Assembly (NCBI GenBank): GCA_002205965.3
Contig: NADL03000554.1
Span: 186,001 to 250,000 of the forward strand
Reading direction: 5' to 3'
Source of the DNA: Kappaphycus alvarezii
Lineage: Eukaryota; Rhodophyta; Florideophyceae; Gigartinales; Solieriaceae
Length of the DNA: 64,000 nt
Shown here: positions 41,588-53,829 of the stretch, piece after piece
How the letters are laid out: every line of letters starts with the position of its first letter
Position numbering within the stretch: position 1 is the stretch's first letter
The notes under the pieces: generated by a model
The model's input: only the letters and a program-made list of their open reading frames with translations
Told to the model about the DNA's origin: nothing
Databases searched by the model: none
Translations under genes and position numbers: made by a program

Positions 41588-42213
41588 AATAGCTGGCTCA
41601 AAGCCTGTCAGCAGGCATGATGCATTGGACATCACTGCTGCTGCCGCATGGCTCTGCGTTAGAACCGCTCGAACCGTCCTGCATGTCTCCATTGCCCTAA
41701 CAGCCACGTTCCGCGCCACGTCGGTTAGCACTGCGTAGGCGTCTGGGTGCGAGCCCCTGAGGGTGGATATAGGGATGGACATGAGTCTGATCCACGCGGA
41801 GATCACGATAAAAGATTCATATCTTACATGCTTTGCAGCCTTTGCCGCGTTGAGGGATGTAAGCGGGTTGAAGGTGCGCACTCTTCTGTTGAATGGTGCG
41901 AGTGGGTTGACAAAAGTGACATCGAAAAAATCCGTGCCACCAGTGCTTCCCATTGGCCTGATGTCTGGCCTTGTACGATGAAGGCCATCCCTAGGCTCGG
42001 TGGCTGGTTGTAGAGCAGCTTACTGCAGGTCCTGGGCAAGCAAGCGAACTTGGTGGTCACGTCTTCGAATTCTGTGGCCTCCGTGACCACAGTGCAGGAG
42101 ATGATCCCCGAAGCAGTCAAGTGTTTCCGGACAGTTTCCCCTCGGTCACGGTGTGTCCGAGCGAAAAGTGAGGCCACAATGTAGATGGCAATTCGAAGAG
42201 ACATGACAATCAA
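41588..42213 (-). pseudogene. NLR-3-like endonuclease and C-terminal fragment
   Basis: Minus frames: 42213-41960 with a decayed Cys/His and RHD region and MAFIVQGQT. Then 41953-41585 has STGGTDFFDVTFVNPLAP (endonuclease Asp region), RTFNPLTSLNAAKAAKHVRY, PISTLRGSHPDAYAVLTDVA and a stop at 41585. It is the longest 5'-truncated copy of this family besides NLR-3. Confidence 0.7.
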
Positions 42214-42647
42214 CTGAGGCAGGATTTATCCCATGCGCTCTGTAGAAATTTACCTTTGAAACTTTTCATCTCTTATGCAAGAAATCAAGTCGGGTGACAG
42301 TTGTGCAAGCGATTGGCCGAGAATTGATAGCTCACAGCAGTGCGCGCTTTTTGATCTCGCTTATTGTTGGTATATACGAGGTGCCATCCATATCGGGTAT
42401 TTTGTCGTCAACTAATGACTTTTTTTCGAGAATATCCACCAACAGTAGAGCTGTGCCGTCTGGTGAGAGCAACAGGTACGGTACGTCATGCATAGACAAC
42501 ATTCTTGTCTCAACAAATCCCCCACACGTCCCTATTCTGTGCACAGCTTACCGTACTACTGTCTCATTCGCGCTAATACGCTTCATGGACTCCGTGGATA
42601 CTTTAAGGCTAAACCACAAATTAAAAAGTACTTTAAAACACTGGCCA
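42214..42647. other. No gene supported
   Basis: A 70-codon minus frame (42544-42332) has no recognisable domain. Confidence 0.3.
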
Positions 42648-42785
42648 AAGGTACGCTTTTGTCTTTCTACCGTAATTCACAGTTCCAATGCAGAGCAAAG
42701 TTCTTCATTGTGCAGTAGAAATGCACCCGCATTTGTACCTGCAATGCAAAAATTTCGAAGGACTAACCAATCTGCACATGGGTTT
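42648..42785. repeat. Dispersed repeat of about 140 bp, copy 2
   Basis: GGTACGCTTTTGTCTTTCTA to CCAATCTGCACATGGG, partner of 14229-14375. It directly abuts the 3' LTR of Ty3-B. Confidence 0.6.
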
Positions 42786-44097
42786 TTATAAGGTAAAATC
42801 GTTGGAAAAAGAGATGCTCAGAACCAACTACCCCAAGAAGGAGGTATTTCGAGCGACAAAATTGCTACCGTGGTATAGTTGAACGAACAAAAAGGTATGT
42901 TTACGGAAGAGAGTTGAGAGGGCTACAAGCAAGTATGAAAGGGGCAGGGTCTACCACTGATGCACTGATGCTCTGGGACCAGCTTAGGAAGAATGTTGCT
43001 TTGGTTTGAAGTTGACTCCCAACTCTTTACTACTCGGAGCTTGGCGTGAAGTTGTCTGCCAACTTGCTTGACCTCCACAAGAGGAAGCAGTTTACTCAGC
43101 TTCTATAGAATTTTCGGCTAACCCTAAAGTCTCATAGAAACATAATAAGAACCATAAAATACACCAAATTGAATCGTGTGAACGACAACGACTAACAGCA
43201 GATACTATCAGCATAGGTATCTAGATTCTTTCCTTAATATCTAACTCCTCTATATGAGAGCCAAACAGTTCTCCCAAAATATCCATCCCATCCAGGCAGT
43301 CCACACAAATATACGCGAACGGCTTAGAATTTTCCATTGCCTCCTGCGAAATATCTAGATCACTGAGGACGCCCCCATCCGGTTCCAGATTCGGGACCAC
43401 CTGGTCCATATTTTCTGGCTCCTTCCCTACTAATCCAGCACTTTCCATGTATCCCTCCCCTCATCCTCCTCTTCACTCCTCTCTTCACATTCGTCAGAAG
43501 AATCAGAGATGACAATTAATCCCTCACTCTCCCCTTCATTCTCCATGGGAGCCCCCTACCGTTATACAATAGTGGCTCCCACGGATTTACGCAGTCGTCG
43601 TCCTCTTCTTCCTCCTCTTCCTCCTCTTCCTTGTTTGCATCTTCAGCCTGCTCGAAGCAGTTACGGCGGACCCACTCCCGAACGCGTTCCCGGTCCAACC
43701 TTCTACAGTAATCATCGTAGTCAGTTGGACCATTTTCCATTAGGGCCAAAGCGTTGAGTGGACGGCGTCCTCGGGATGACTTGGTGATGGTGAGGGAAGG
43801 GCGGAGGTTGGTCATGTTAAGGGCCAAAAGAAGGAGTGAGCTGATGGGGTAGTTGATGGCGGGGGTTGCCTCAACGACGTCGATTTCGAACTTTAAGTAC
43901 TGCGACATCTTCGAAAAGTAAGACGACCTTGGACATGTACAGTAAAGGCACCTATTAATGATACAGGGTCTTAAAATAAAAAATCAATCCATGATTTTGC
44001 GACACCCATTAAAATTACAAGTATCTTCCGAATTCCGATACTGTACACAATTTTGGTTCTCTTCTAGATTTTTTCGTGTGCGAATTAGCGCACATCA
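42786..44097 (-). mobile_element. Ty3-B 3' LTR, about 1312 bp, coding-U3 subfamily 2
   Basis: Reads on the minus strand from TGATGTGCGCTAATTCGC (44097) to a decayed end near 42786. Its first 200 bases and its R-U5 parallel the short-U3 LTRs, but its middle codes the acidic protein. Very similar to the solo LTR at 50693-52032. Confidence 0.85.
43221..43908 (-). pseudogene. LTR-encoded acidic protein, subfamily 2 (Ty3-B 3' LTR)
   Basis: First part 43908-43516: MSQYLKFEIDVVEATPAINY, MTNLRPSLTITKSSRGRRPL, NGPTDYDDYCRRLDRERVRE, WVRRNCFEQAED, then a run of Glu and VNPWEPLLYNG. An acidic frame follows (NEGESEGLIVISDSSDECEE), and a second part 43448-43221: MESAGLVGKEPENMDQVVPN, LEPDGGVLSDLDISQEA, FAYICVDCLDGMDIL and FGSHIEELD. 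Two frame changes or short introns would join them. GPTD-DDY-RR and MDQVVP-LEPDG are shared with subfamily A at 39664-40190 despite poor DNA similarity. Confidence 0.6.
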
Positions 44098-44214
44098 CGC
44101 CCTCCCGCTCAAGACGATCGTCCCGGCTCATCTTTATTGTACTTCTTCTGTTTCTGTTAGTGTTCGCTGTTTTATTGCTAAAATTTAAGATCTTTCGAAC
44201 GGGTACGGATGCAA

Positions 44215-45230
44215 CTAATTACCAATGTGATGCTCTAAAAAGTAAGTTTGCATTACTGGTACCTCGTTCTGTAGCATAACCTCATATATTGGTTTGATAA
44301 CATCGAGGTGGGATTGAATACATTCTTCTTCCGTGACTCTTCCGAATCTTCCAAGAGTGAAAAAACATATATGATATGCAAACTCTTCTGGAAGATGCCG
44401 GAGGAATGGATGCCGATAAGAAAAGAAGAAACGAATCATCAAGAAGGAATCTTCGTAAGATAAGTGCGGTCCATGTAGCCCCCGAAAACATAAACAGATG
44501 ATTATCCTGAAATAAGAAATGACCTGCGCATCGTTCGCGTCCTTGGAAATATTGCGCATGCAAAAAGATAATCTTCTTCTACCAACAGTATGCTGTGCAT
44601 GGCTGTGAAGGAGAGCTAGAGACGAAGTTTTGGTGGGCTGTTCCGATGAATGGCCGCGACCAGTTCCTGAAGTACTGGGACCTTCACGAGGTCTTCTTGG
44701 GGGACAACCAGAACCTCTTCTGGGCGGGTTGTTGTCTCCCGGAGGTCCTCCTCGGGTCATCATCACTGGTTCGGGAGGATCTTCGCCTCCCTCCACGTTC
44801 CCAATTTGTGGCGGGGAAACATAAGGTTCCCATATGGGATATGGGACCAGTCGGTATTTCATATCAGGGGGTAAGCGTAACCTCTCAATCGCACATCTTG
44901 GTTATTCTTGAGAAATACGTAAATTAGACGGACAATATTCAGATACGTTTGCGACAAGTCTCTGATGGCTACCATTCCATACCTTCCTATAGAGTAATGA
45001 TAGATTACTTCCACAAACTCTGGACCTGCTTCGGTGAACCTTCGGTTTTGGAATGAAAATAGGACTCTTATTAATAGTCGGAAATCTTCTTGAGGTAACA
45101 ATGTTCCGTTCAATGTACGAAAACGTAGGCATATATTAATATAGAAATGGATGAATACGTGTAGTTCGTAGTAGTCCCGCGTAATCGAGATGATCCATTC
45201 CCAGGTACTTTTTACTCCCATGGGAATCAT
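44215..45230 (-). pseudogene. Ty3-B ORF3, duplicated-domain protein
   Basis: Domain A (45230-44859) opens MIPMGVKSTWEWIISITRDY and keeps EDFRLLIRVLFSFQN, PEFVEVIYHYSIGRYGMVA and LIYVFLKNNQDVRLRGYA. Domain B (44862-44215, including the linker GGEDPPEPVMMTRGG) keeps CLCFRGLHGPHLSYEDS, PEEFAYHICFFTLGRFGRV and VIKPIYEVMLQ. As in Ty3-A, the integrase frame runs into it without a stop (FNYRMIPMG). Substitutions against Ty3-A are mostly conservative. A stop near 44218 and a frame change between the halves interrupt it. Confidence 0.7.
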
Positions 45231-45249
45231 TCTATAGTTAAAGATGAAA

Positions 45250-48030
45250 ATGCCCCGTGGTTGCGCATGGTCCTGTGTGAGAAGGAATTCTTCAGGCCTC
45301 TGATGTTAAGGGGCCGGACGACGTGCATGGATGGCCCTCCTGATCTCTTCCCTGGCTTGAACAGAGCTTATAGTGCGGGTGTCTTTCCTCCGTGACAATG
45401 CAAGGGTTGAGTACTTTCTTTGGAAGGCCAGCCACTTCACAGCTGCATTGCTTTTCCACGTACTACACGTACTCTAGAGCCGACTGAAAAAGTTTGGACT
45501 GGAGGCTTTGCATCCTTATTTTCAGCGCGCGGTGTGATCTCCAGCCTTCGGTGACCAGTAGTTCGACTTCTACTCTCTTCATCGGTAATATTTGTTTCCA
45601 TGTCTCTCTGTAACATTCTAGGAGCTCTCCTGTACATTACCGAACAGTGACCGTCCACTTCTTCCTCTTCTTCGACGATAGCCGTGTAACACTTTTGGTA
45701 AGGCATCTTCCCACTGGATTTCATGCTCCGACATAGTTTTCGATATTGCTCGTTTGATAGTTCCAACAATCCTCTCCGCTTTCCCGTTTGACATAGGAGC
45801 GTATGCGAGAACTGTCTTTAGCTGAATCTCTTTTCTTCCAAGAAACGAAGCAGTGAAGTTGCGGTAAAACAAAGGGTTTATCCAGATGATCCTTTTTGGA
45901 AGACCAAACGGTTCAATTATTTCTTTTTCGATGATTCTCGACCAACTCAGCATTGGTCTCTCAACTGCAACTGCTATCGGCCATCCAGTAAGATGTTCCA
46001 CCCCTATAAGGAGATATTTGTTTCCGGAAGAGGTTTCTTTGAATGGGCCGGCAAAGTCAATTGAAAAGGTTTCAAAGAGACTGGAAACTGGAAAGCTAGA
46101 GTTGTCTTGTACTTTCGTATCGGAGTGAACTTTTGACAGTTGTCGCAGCTTTTCACGAAATTATAGACGTTTTATGGATATTGAACCACCAGAATCTCTC
46201 AGTTACGAATTTTTTGGTGTTTCGAGATCCCATGCCCTAGCTCATCATGGAAAGTCCTCAAGATCTTCATTCTTTCTTTCAAAGGAGCCACTAGTCGAGG
46301 ACCGGCTTTTGTGTGTCGGAAGAGTTTCCCATTCCACAATGTAAAAGCCTTTTGGTTCCCGCGTACCCAATTTCTGTGTTCCAGATCAACCCTTCTCATT
46401 TCTTGTCCATCAAAGGAATTTAATTAGTCCGTGAAGTTTACCTTCGTACTCGATATTGTTCTGCACTTGCACCTCGCAACTCCGAAGATGTCCCGGAAGC
46501 TTTTTCATTTGGACTCAGTGGATCCCTCAAGCGGGATAGGTAATCGGCAGGCTGATTATTGCGTCCGGGCCTCTACACAATTTCAAACCGATATTCTGCG
46601 AAAATGTCGAGCCATCGGGCCAAGAGGTGATGCACATCTTTCTTTTGGAATGCTTTCTTAAGTGCCTTGTGATCAGTTATCACGAAAAACTTCTCGAGTG
46701 GTAAAAGGTAAACGCGAGACAGTGCGAAGACAACATCGAGCGCTTTTTTTTCGCAGACTGAGTATCTCCTTTCCGCATCATTCAGAGTGCGACTTGCGAA
46801 TTGAAAGAGTGTAGTCTTCCGTTTTCATCTTTTTGGACAAAACGGCACCAAAGACCGTTCTGAAGCATAATGTCTCCACAACAAAGGGTCTCTTGAAATC
46901 TGGATACATGAGCACTGGGGGGACACATAGCTTATCTTTAAGCTCCTCAAATGCAGTTTTCATTTCATTGTTTCAGTAAAATTTTCCGTTCTTCGTAGTG
47001 CTGGCATGTAACGGTGCTGCAGTTTTGGCGAAATAATTGATAAATCTTCTGTAATGTGCGGCTAGTCCTAAGAAGTTTTGAACCTCCCTCTTTGAGGCGG
47101 GCCTTGGTGCCCACTTGATTTTTTTCGTTTTCTCTGGATCCACTTAAATTCCCTCTTGGTCGACGATATGACAGAGGAATGGATAGAAGTTTTGGCAAAG
47201 AAGCATTTGCTCAACTTAATTTTCAGGCTGTATGCCGCTATCCTCTCCACTACTGTCTTGACATCCGATATGTGCTGATCCAAGGTTTTTGAGAATATTA
47301 CCACATCATCGATATAAACTCTTGCAGATGGTAGTCCTTTCAAAACTTCGTTCATTATCCTTTGGAATGTAGCTGGTACATTCATGAGACCAATAGGCAT
47401 CACTTCGAAGCTGAAGGTACCGCGTTTTCTTTTAAAAGTTGTTTTTTCTTTACATTTTTCATCCAATGGAATCTGCCAATAGCCAGGGTAGAGGTCAATT
47501 GTGAATTATCTCCCACCCTTCAAGTCCTTGAGAATTTCCTCCACATTTGGAATCGGAAATCGATCGGGTATCATTTTCTGGTTCAGTTGTCGGTAATTGA
47601 CGCAAAAGCGAATTTTTCTATCCCTTTTTGGTGCTATCACAACTGATAATGACCATGGGGATGAAACTGGCCGAATAATATCATTTTCCAGCATACTTGT
47701 AACATTTTCTGAGATAAATTGGTCATATTTCGGCGGTTGAAGTCTAGGCCTGTGGTAAATTGGTTGAGTATCGGTAAGTCCAAATGAGTTAGTGACTGGT
47801 ACACTTGCTTGTCTTAGATCTGAAACGCTCCATGCAATGACTTCCGAAGATGTTAATATGCCGGATATTTGCGTTGAGGCGAGAGCGGGAAGGTGCTGTA
47901 CACTTTTTCTTGAATTTCTGCCATCTCGCCCTGGTCTTCTTCTTGATCCTCACCCTCCGAATTTTGAAGTACCTCTTCCGGCGTGCTCACACCTTCAGAT
48001 ATGGAATTCGATATATTATTGTTTTCCTTG
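45250..48030 (-). pseudogene. pol: Ty3-B pol, decayed
   Basis: Broken minus frames retain RT (IRFCVNYRQLNQKMIPDRFP at 47694-47506; FEVMPIGLMNVPATFQ and VYIDDVVIF at 47466-47068), RNase H traces (46963-46778), the integrase zinc part (TFHDELGHG near 46230) and core (GLPKRI, MSNGKAERIV at 46001-45618; DITDEESR at 45769-45437). Frame changes are frequent and the catalytic SDN of integrase is damaged (IIWINPL). Confidence 0.8.
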
Positions 48031-48381
48031 CAATTGTAAATTTCTTTCATGCTCCGAATTCCGTCCCTTGATTCGATATTATCGCAAAAAGAAACACATT
48101 CAAGTGTAAAACCTATCCTAGAATTCTAGTCTTCATCTGTTTCAAACCTAGAATCATAACCATCCCATGCCATGTTCATTATCCCCTGAGCGTACCCTTT
48201 TTCACTTCCGAAAGTGTAGTTGATTCGGAATCCTCTCTGTCATAGCTAGAAGTGAAATCGTCACTGTACGTTTCTCTTAAATCTTCCGGATGTGTGCTTT
48301 TGTCGAAATCAAGGGGTATCTTCACGGTTCTACCTTCAATATTAACTGAAACGATTTGGTTGCCCAATTAATTCCATATAC

Positions 48382-48975
48382 CTAGTCTTTCCATGGTAGG
48401 GCAGCCAAAGATTGCATCGAAATGGAGATTCGGCATAACAAGAAATCTACATCAACTTTAGAGTCCCCAAAGAACACGGAAACCTTGTCAACAAGGCCCA
48501 TGCATTTTAAGACGGTTCCATCCCCCACAGTTATTCTTCGAGTAGTTTGAATGATTTCAAGACCTAGATCTGTCACCAAAATTTCTGAAATAAGGTTTGG
48601 AACAGCGCCCGAATCGAAAACAGCTTGGGTTTTCATTCGCAGTACTTTGACTGGTACCAGCTTAAGACGTCTTGGTGCTGTCGAAGCCGATTGAAAAAAC
48701 AGTTTCTTACCCTTAGCGGACTTATTAGACCTGATAACTTTTTTGCGTTCTTTTCTCGCATCCTCTGCATCGCCCTCAAAAGATGACCAAACGTTATCCC
48801 GTTGGGGCTGATGCAAGCTCAGCCACCAAATTGTACCTCTTCACATACTCTAGTACGTCCTTAGAGATACTCTTAACTTTCTTACTCTTTTTCGTCCTCT
48901 TGGCCGGAGTGACTCCCACTCCTGGAACAACTTGATCAGACCTCTTGGTTCGAAGAGGTACAGGTGCTGGGACAG
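48382..48975 (-). pseudogene. Ty3-B gag end and protease
   Basis: The minus strand has SVPAPVPLRTKRSDQVVPG and a Lys-rich linker (49003-48794), then the protease with VFDSGAVPNLISEILVTD (48816-48382). The DSG is intact, but the frame is broken at the join. Sequence beyond 48975 no longer matches the element. Confidence 0.75.
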
Positions 48976-50334
48976 ACAGATACAAAAGAGCAAGATCTAT
49001 CACTAGACAAGCGGGAAGAGATCAGCGGAGCAAGAAAAATACAACGTTCTGTTAAAAAAAGAAAGAGCGGAGAACCTTGGTATGTCCGAGGAAGCTATCG
49101 ATCATTCTGGGTTGTGAAACGGAATATTTAGTAATTATATTGGGGATAGAGATGTTTTAATCGAATGTTTTGTGTTTTATCTCACGATCAAAGATTGTGG
49201 GTAGAATATCTATGTACATATAATGCGTGTAGTCTTTTTTTCCACTAGATTCTCTTTAATGAATTTCGTGATATCCAGTACTTTGTTAAGTCTTTAGTGG
49301 GATTTAAAAAATTCAAATTAGCTGACCAAAATGCTCAATCTATGATAGGGCAGGCAAGTCGGGAGAAAACTTCAAGTGTATGCCTAAGTAGTCTGGAAGT
49401 TGAAAGTCAACTTTTGGGCTAGATATAATTTATTTTACGCTAGTCTCTGGGCATAAATGCTAGACTATGCCCCTTCAATACTTATATCTAGCCCTTATCG
49501 CCTCGGACCCTCCACTGCTTCGTGTTAAAAAAAACTATAGTTTGGTATCATTTTTTCCGCTTGCATTATCTCCGCTCTGGGATAATTGTTTCTATGAATG
49601 GCATCCCCGGAGTATTACTTCTATGAAGTGCAATTTTTTTTGGTCATCTGATTTTGTTAATGGTTATTTTCATCAATGGAAGTCAAGTAGCACATTTGGT
49701 GCCTTCTTTTAATTGGTATAAATGTCCCAATATTTGGACAATACATAATGGATCATGTTTGATCGGAAGTCCATGTGACTTCTAACCGTCGAGAAACGTA
49801 TTATAACCTAACCCATTGTAAACTCCGCAAGTACCTACTTAGTATTAAAGGTCAAAATATGATTTTTTATATATCTAACTACCTTCTACTTTCTGGCAGA
49901 GTAGGGTGTTATCTTCGCCTCTGCAACAACCAAAAAACATGCAAAATACCTAAAAAGTTAAAGAGATATCAGCCAGCATATCATTTACTGTGAATAAGCC
50001 TCCATTATTTCCCTTTACTAAATCAAGATTGCTTCAGATCTGGATTTTTGAAAAATACACGGTCTAAGTGCAGTGCAGTTTGAAATCTTGTCGGATGATT
50101 GGCCTCCGGCAGCATCGAATACACGGCAGCTGAATCAAATATATTAAGACCGTAGTAAATAAAACGATTATTGGTTAGTTCCTTGCTCAACTGATTTCTG
50201 AATAATGAATGGTGGTGTGTCTTACCATTGCTCATACCATCGAGATAATCAGCGATTTTTACAGTGGTTGAGTGACTTCACAGTAAGGAAGCAGAAAATA
50301 TCGCTGGACTTCTACCATGAGAAACTTGAAAATA
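48976..50334. other. No gene; old LTR piece inside
   Basis: AT-rich. About 49350-49500 on the plus strand is a diverged R-U5 fragment of the same LTR superfamily (GAAGTTGAAAGTCAACTT, TAATTTATTTTACGCTAGTC, CCCCTTCAATACTTATATCT). The remaining frames show no domain. Confidence 0.5.
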
Positions 50335-50590
50335 GGGGAAAATTTTCAGTGTTTTAGACTTAGAAGATACATTTAAGCTACCTTAAAGTTTTATTGAGAA
50401 CCAAAATTGAACGAAAATGTCGTTAATAAACAGTTCTTGGGGAGTAAGTAAGCTCTCTAAAATGCCACTTGAAAGCCAACTATCAAGCATAACATTTGAC
50501 ATTATGTCTGATACAGAATGCGTTTGCATCGAAACTATCCGAGCCGCTTGTAGAGTTGCCACTGCCGCGAGGTCCATGTTACAATAATGG
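50335..50590 (-). pseudogene. Ancient NLR-3-like 3' fragment
   Basis: The minus strand carries a diverged tail (QTHSVSDIMSNVMLDSWL) and a diverged 3' unit (TAAAACTTTAAGGTAGCTTA). Far older than the copies at 7915 or 41190. Confidence 0.45.
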
Positions 50591-50692
50591 AACAGCCATG
50601 TTATGAACTACTTTCTTGTGTACAATACTCTAAATTGCTCAAGTTCTCTCTTGAGTTGAACTTTGGACCAATTATACAGAATGTGGCCGATC

Positions 50693-52032
50693 TGATAGGG
50701 TTAAATTTTCGGAAGAAAAGATACTCAGAACCAACTACCCCAAGAAGGAGGTATTTCGAGCGACAAAATTGCTACCGTGGTATAGTTGAACGAACAAAAA
50801 GGTATGTTTACGGAAGAGAGTTGAGAGGGCTACAAGCAAGTATGAAAGGGGCAGGGTCTACCACTGATGCACTGATGCTCTGGGACCAGCTTAGGAAGAA
50901 TGTTGCTTTGGTTTGAAGTTGACTCCCAACTCTTTACTACTCGGAGCTTGGCGTGAAGTTGTCTGCCAACTTGCTTGACCTCCACAAGAGGAAGCAGTTT
51001 ACTCAGCTTCTATAGAATTTTCGGCTAACCCTAAAGTCTCATAGAAACATAATAAGAACCATAAAATACACCAAATTGAATCGTGTGAACGACAACGACT
51101 AACAGCAGATACTATCAGCATAGGTATCTAGATTCTTTCCTTAATATCTAACTCCTCTATATGAGAGCCAAAACAGTTCTCCAAAATATCCATCCCATCC
51201 AGGCAGTCCACACAAATATACGCGAACGGCTTAGAATTCTCCATTGCCTCCTGCGAAATATCTAGATCACTGAGGACGCCCCCATCCGGTTCCAGATTCG
51301 GGACCACCTGGTCCATATTTTCTGGCTCCTTCCCTACTAATCCAGCACTTTCCATGTATCCCTCCCCTCATCCTCCTCTTCACTCCTCTCTTCACATTCG
51401 TCAGAAGAATCAGAGAGATGACAATTAATCCCTCACTCTCCCTTCATTCTCCATGGGAGCCCCCTACCGTTATACAATAGTGGCTCCCACGGATTTACGC
51501 AGTCGTCCTCTTCTTCCTCCTCTTCCTCCTCTTCCTTGTTTGCATCTTCAGCCTGCTCGAAGCAGTTACGGCGGACCCACTCCCGAACGCGTTCCCGGTC
51601 CAACCTTCTACAGTAATCATCGTGGTCAGTTGGACCATTTGCAATCAGGGCCAAAGCGTTGAGCGGACGACGGCCTCGGGATGAATTGGTGATGGTGAGG
51701 GAAGGGCGGAGGTTGGTCATGTTAGGGGACAAAAGAAGGGGTGGGCTGATGGGGTAGTTGATGGCGGGGGGTTGCCTCCACGACGTCGATTTCGAACTTT
51801 AAATACTGCGACGTCTTCGAAAAGTAGGACGACCTTGGACATGTACAGTAACGGCATCTATTAATGGCACAGGGTCTTAAAATAAAAAAATCACCCCATG
51901 CCTTTGCGACACTCATCAAATTGAAAATATCTTCCAATTCAGAAGCTGTAAAAATATCTTCCAAATTCTGATACTATATACAATTTTGGTGCTCTTCTAG
52001 ATTTCTTTTCGTGTGTTAATTTGCGCACATCA
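50693..52032 (-). mobile_element. Solo LTR, 1340 bp, coding-U3 subfamily 2
   Basis: Minus-strand LTR from TGATGTGCGCAAATTAACAC (52032) to AACCCTATCA (50693). CGATC on the left (50688-50692) and CGATT on the right (52033-52037) fit a 5-bp target duplication with one change. No internal region is attached, so recombination between two LTRs has removed it. Confidence 0.85.
51128..51795 (-). pseudogene. LTR-encoded acidic protein in the solo LTR
   Basis: 51732-51433 has MTNLRPSLTITNSSRGRRPL, NGPTDHDDYCRRLDRERVRE, WVRRNCFEQAEDANKE and the Glu run. 51355-51128 has MESAGLVGKEPENMDQVVPN to the C-terminal CVDCLDGMDI. It differs from the Ty3-B copy by few substitutions and a handful of single-base or short indels, one of which breaks the start region (51780). 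Confidence 0.6.
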
Positions 52033-52816
52033 CGATTTTCTTCAGAAAATCGATAATTTGATGTCTAATCAGCTTTACTTCATGTTTTATATTTTATTCT
52101 CAATCCAAACGCCACTGGCTTTTCAATTGTGCTTAAATATGCTTTGGTTGGTGGAAACGCACCTTTTTTCGTAATATAACCCTACAATCAGTTTTAAATT
52201 GAGATAGTAGGACTCCCAAACTTCTAGTTTATCGCAAAAAGCTAAACAAAGTGTATTGGAGAATCTAAATGCAATGAATTTTTGAATTAAAAGCTCAGGA
52301 AAAGAGCTAAATCGAAGTCTCTTACCAAGAGTTTCTCATGCAGAGAATTAGATGCAGTCTCAGAAATTTTCCCTCTGACTATAGGAGCAGGAATAGGACT
52401 ACAAAATCGCAGGGAGAACTAGAGAAGATCAATTGGATACCGTATCCATAATTTCATTATCTAGTTCGATGGAGGATGAGTCCGGGTGGTTAGCTCATTG
52501 TGACAGATAAGCTGGCTGATCTTGAGTCAAAATTTTAGGCAGTGTGTATTTTTTTGAAAGCTTGTGGTTGGCTCTGATGCCAATTAAATCATCAAGCAAG
52601 CAGTGGGGAGCAAATTAGGAAAACATACCGAGTTGGAGGCTACTGCCAATTTGGGAAGTCGAAATGAAAGAATACCTTGTGATTTTAAAGTGACATTTTG
52701 GGAGCTTAGTTTGTTCTCTATTTCTGTGTCGAAATACCCTATTGAGTCGATTTCAGATACCTAAAAATTTCGGAATAGTACGAATATATATTACAAGAGC
52801 AAGGTGATGGGGGTAA
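52033..52816. other. AT-rich, no gene seen
   Basis: No recognisable frame or repeat. Confidence 0.35.
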
Positions 52817-53385
52817 ATTGATAGCGGATGATATTTTGAGAACTAACTATTCCATGACTGAGGTGTTGCAAGCGATATGGGCGCTTTCCAAGAATGGTTG
52901 TGGGAAACGTAAAAGATGAATAATGACATCGGTAAGGGGCTACAAGTAAGTATAGAAGGGATGATGTATGTTACTTTTACTCAGGGACTAGTGTAAAAGA
53001 CATGCTTTTGAGGGCATAAGTTGACTTCTAACTTCTGAACTAATTACGTTGCACTTGAAAATGTCTCCAACTTGCTTGCCGTTTCCAAGAGGAAGCAATT
53101 TGCGCAACTTATACATACGTGGCTAAAAGTAAAGTATTCAACAAAATAAGTACCATGAAACGCATCAAAAGAATCGTGGGGAAGAGAAAGTCTGACAGTA
53201 GAAACTATCAGGTTAAATATTTGGATCTTTCCCCCAAAATCATCATCCTCAAGATCAGAGCTAAATAATTCCTCCAAAGAATCCGTAATAGGAGAGAAGA
53301 GGGCGGAGCCATCAGAAGAGTACTCCTTAAGAAGAACAAAGCAACGATGCTCCGTTTCGCATTCTAATTCCAAATAATCTTTTTT
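52817..53385 (-). mobile_element. Ancient LTR remnant
   Basis: The minus strand still shows the U3 end, GCAAGTTGGAGACATTTTCA, GAAGTTAGAAGTCAACTT, TTTTACACTAGTCCCTGAG, ATCCCTTCTATACTTACTTG and TATCAATTTACC, all in LTR order. The frame 53373-53044 at its upstream end reads SLEELFSSDLEDDDFGGK, comparable to the end of the LTR-encoded protein (DILGELFGSHIEELD). Confidence 0.6.
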
Positions 53386-53829
53386 CTTATATTGATTCCT
53401 TCAACTAGGGGTCTTCTGGCATTCAGCCATTTTGTTGGAACTTCTGTTGGGAACATATTTACTGGACTCAGAGTCTGACTAATTTCCTTGGTTTAATGAA
53501 CCGGAATCAGTAAATTTAGTTTTCGACAAGTTGCTTGTTCTACAAGCAGGAAATATCTATTGGTCAACATCGAATTAGTATTTAGATTTGAATGCGGGAC
53601 AGTATCACCTGGTGAGATTCCTCTGGTCTTAAGAGTTCTAAACGGCTGCATAAGACCAATATCAGTAATCGCACTACTAGCTAGATCAGGATTACTCAGT
53701 AAGGGCTCATCTCCAGAGGAGAGCGCGTCACTTCCTTACAAGACGTCATTTCTATCTATACTGACGATATTCTTTGCTCTTTTTAGACCTAAAAACCTCT
53801 GCGCATCCTCTAAAACGTTAAATAATAAG
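53386..53829. other. No gene supported
   Basis: A 102-codon plus frame (53560-53868) and its complement show no domain. Confidence 0.3.

Larger units (their letters stand above)
44098..48975 (-). mobile_element. Ty3-B: truncated Ty3/gypsy element body
   Basis: Minus-strand element with the same order as Ty3-A, from the middle of gag to the polypurine tract. The 5' part, including the zinc knuckles and its own 5' LTR, is lost at about 48975. Many stops and substitutions against Ty3-A and Ty3-C mark it as older. Confidence 0.88.
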
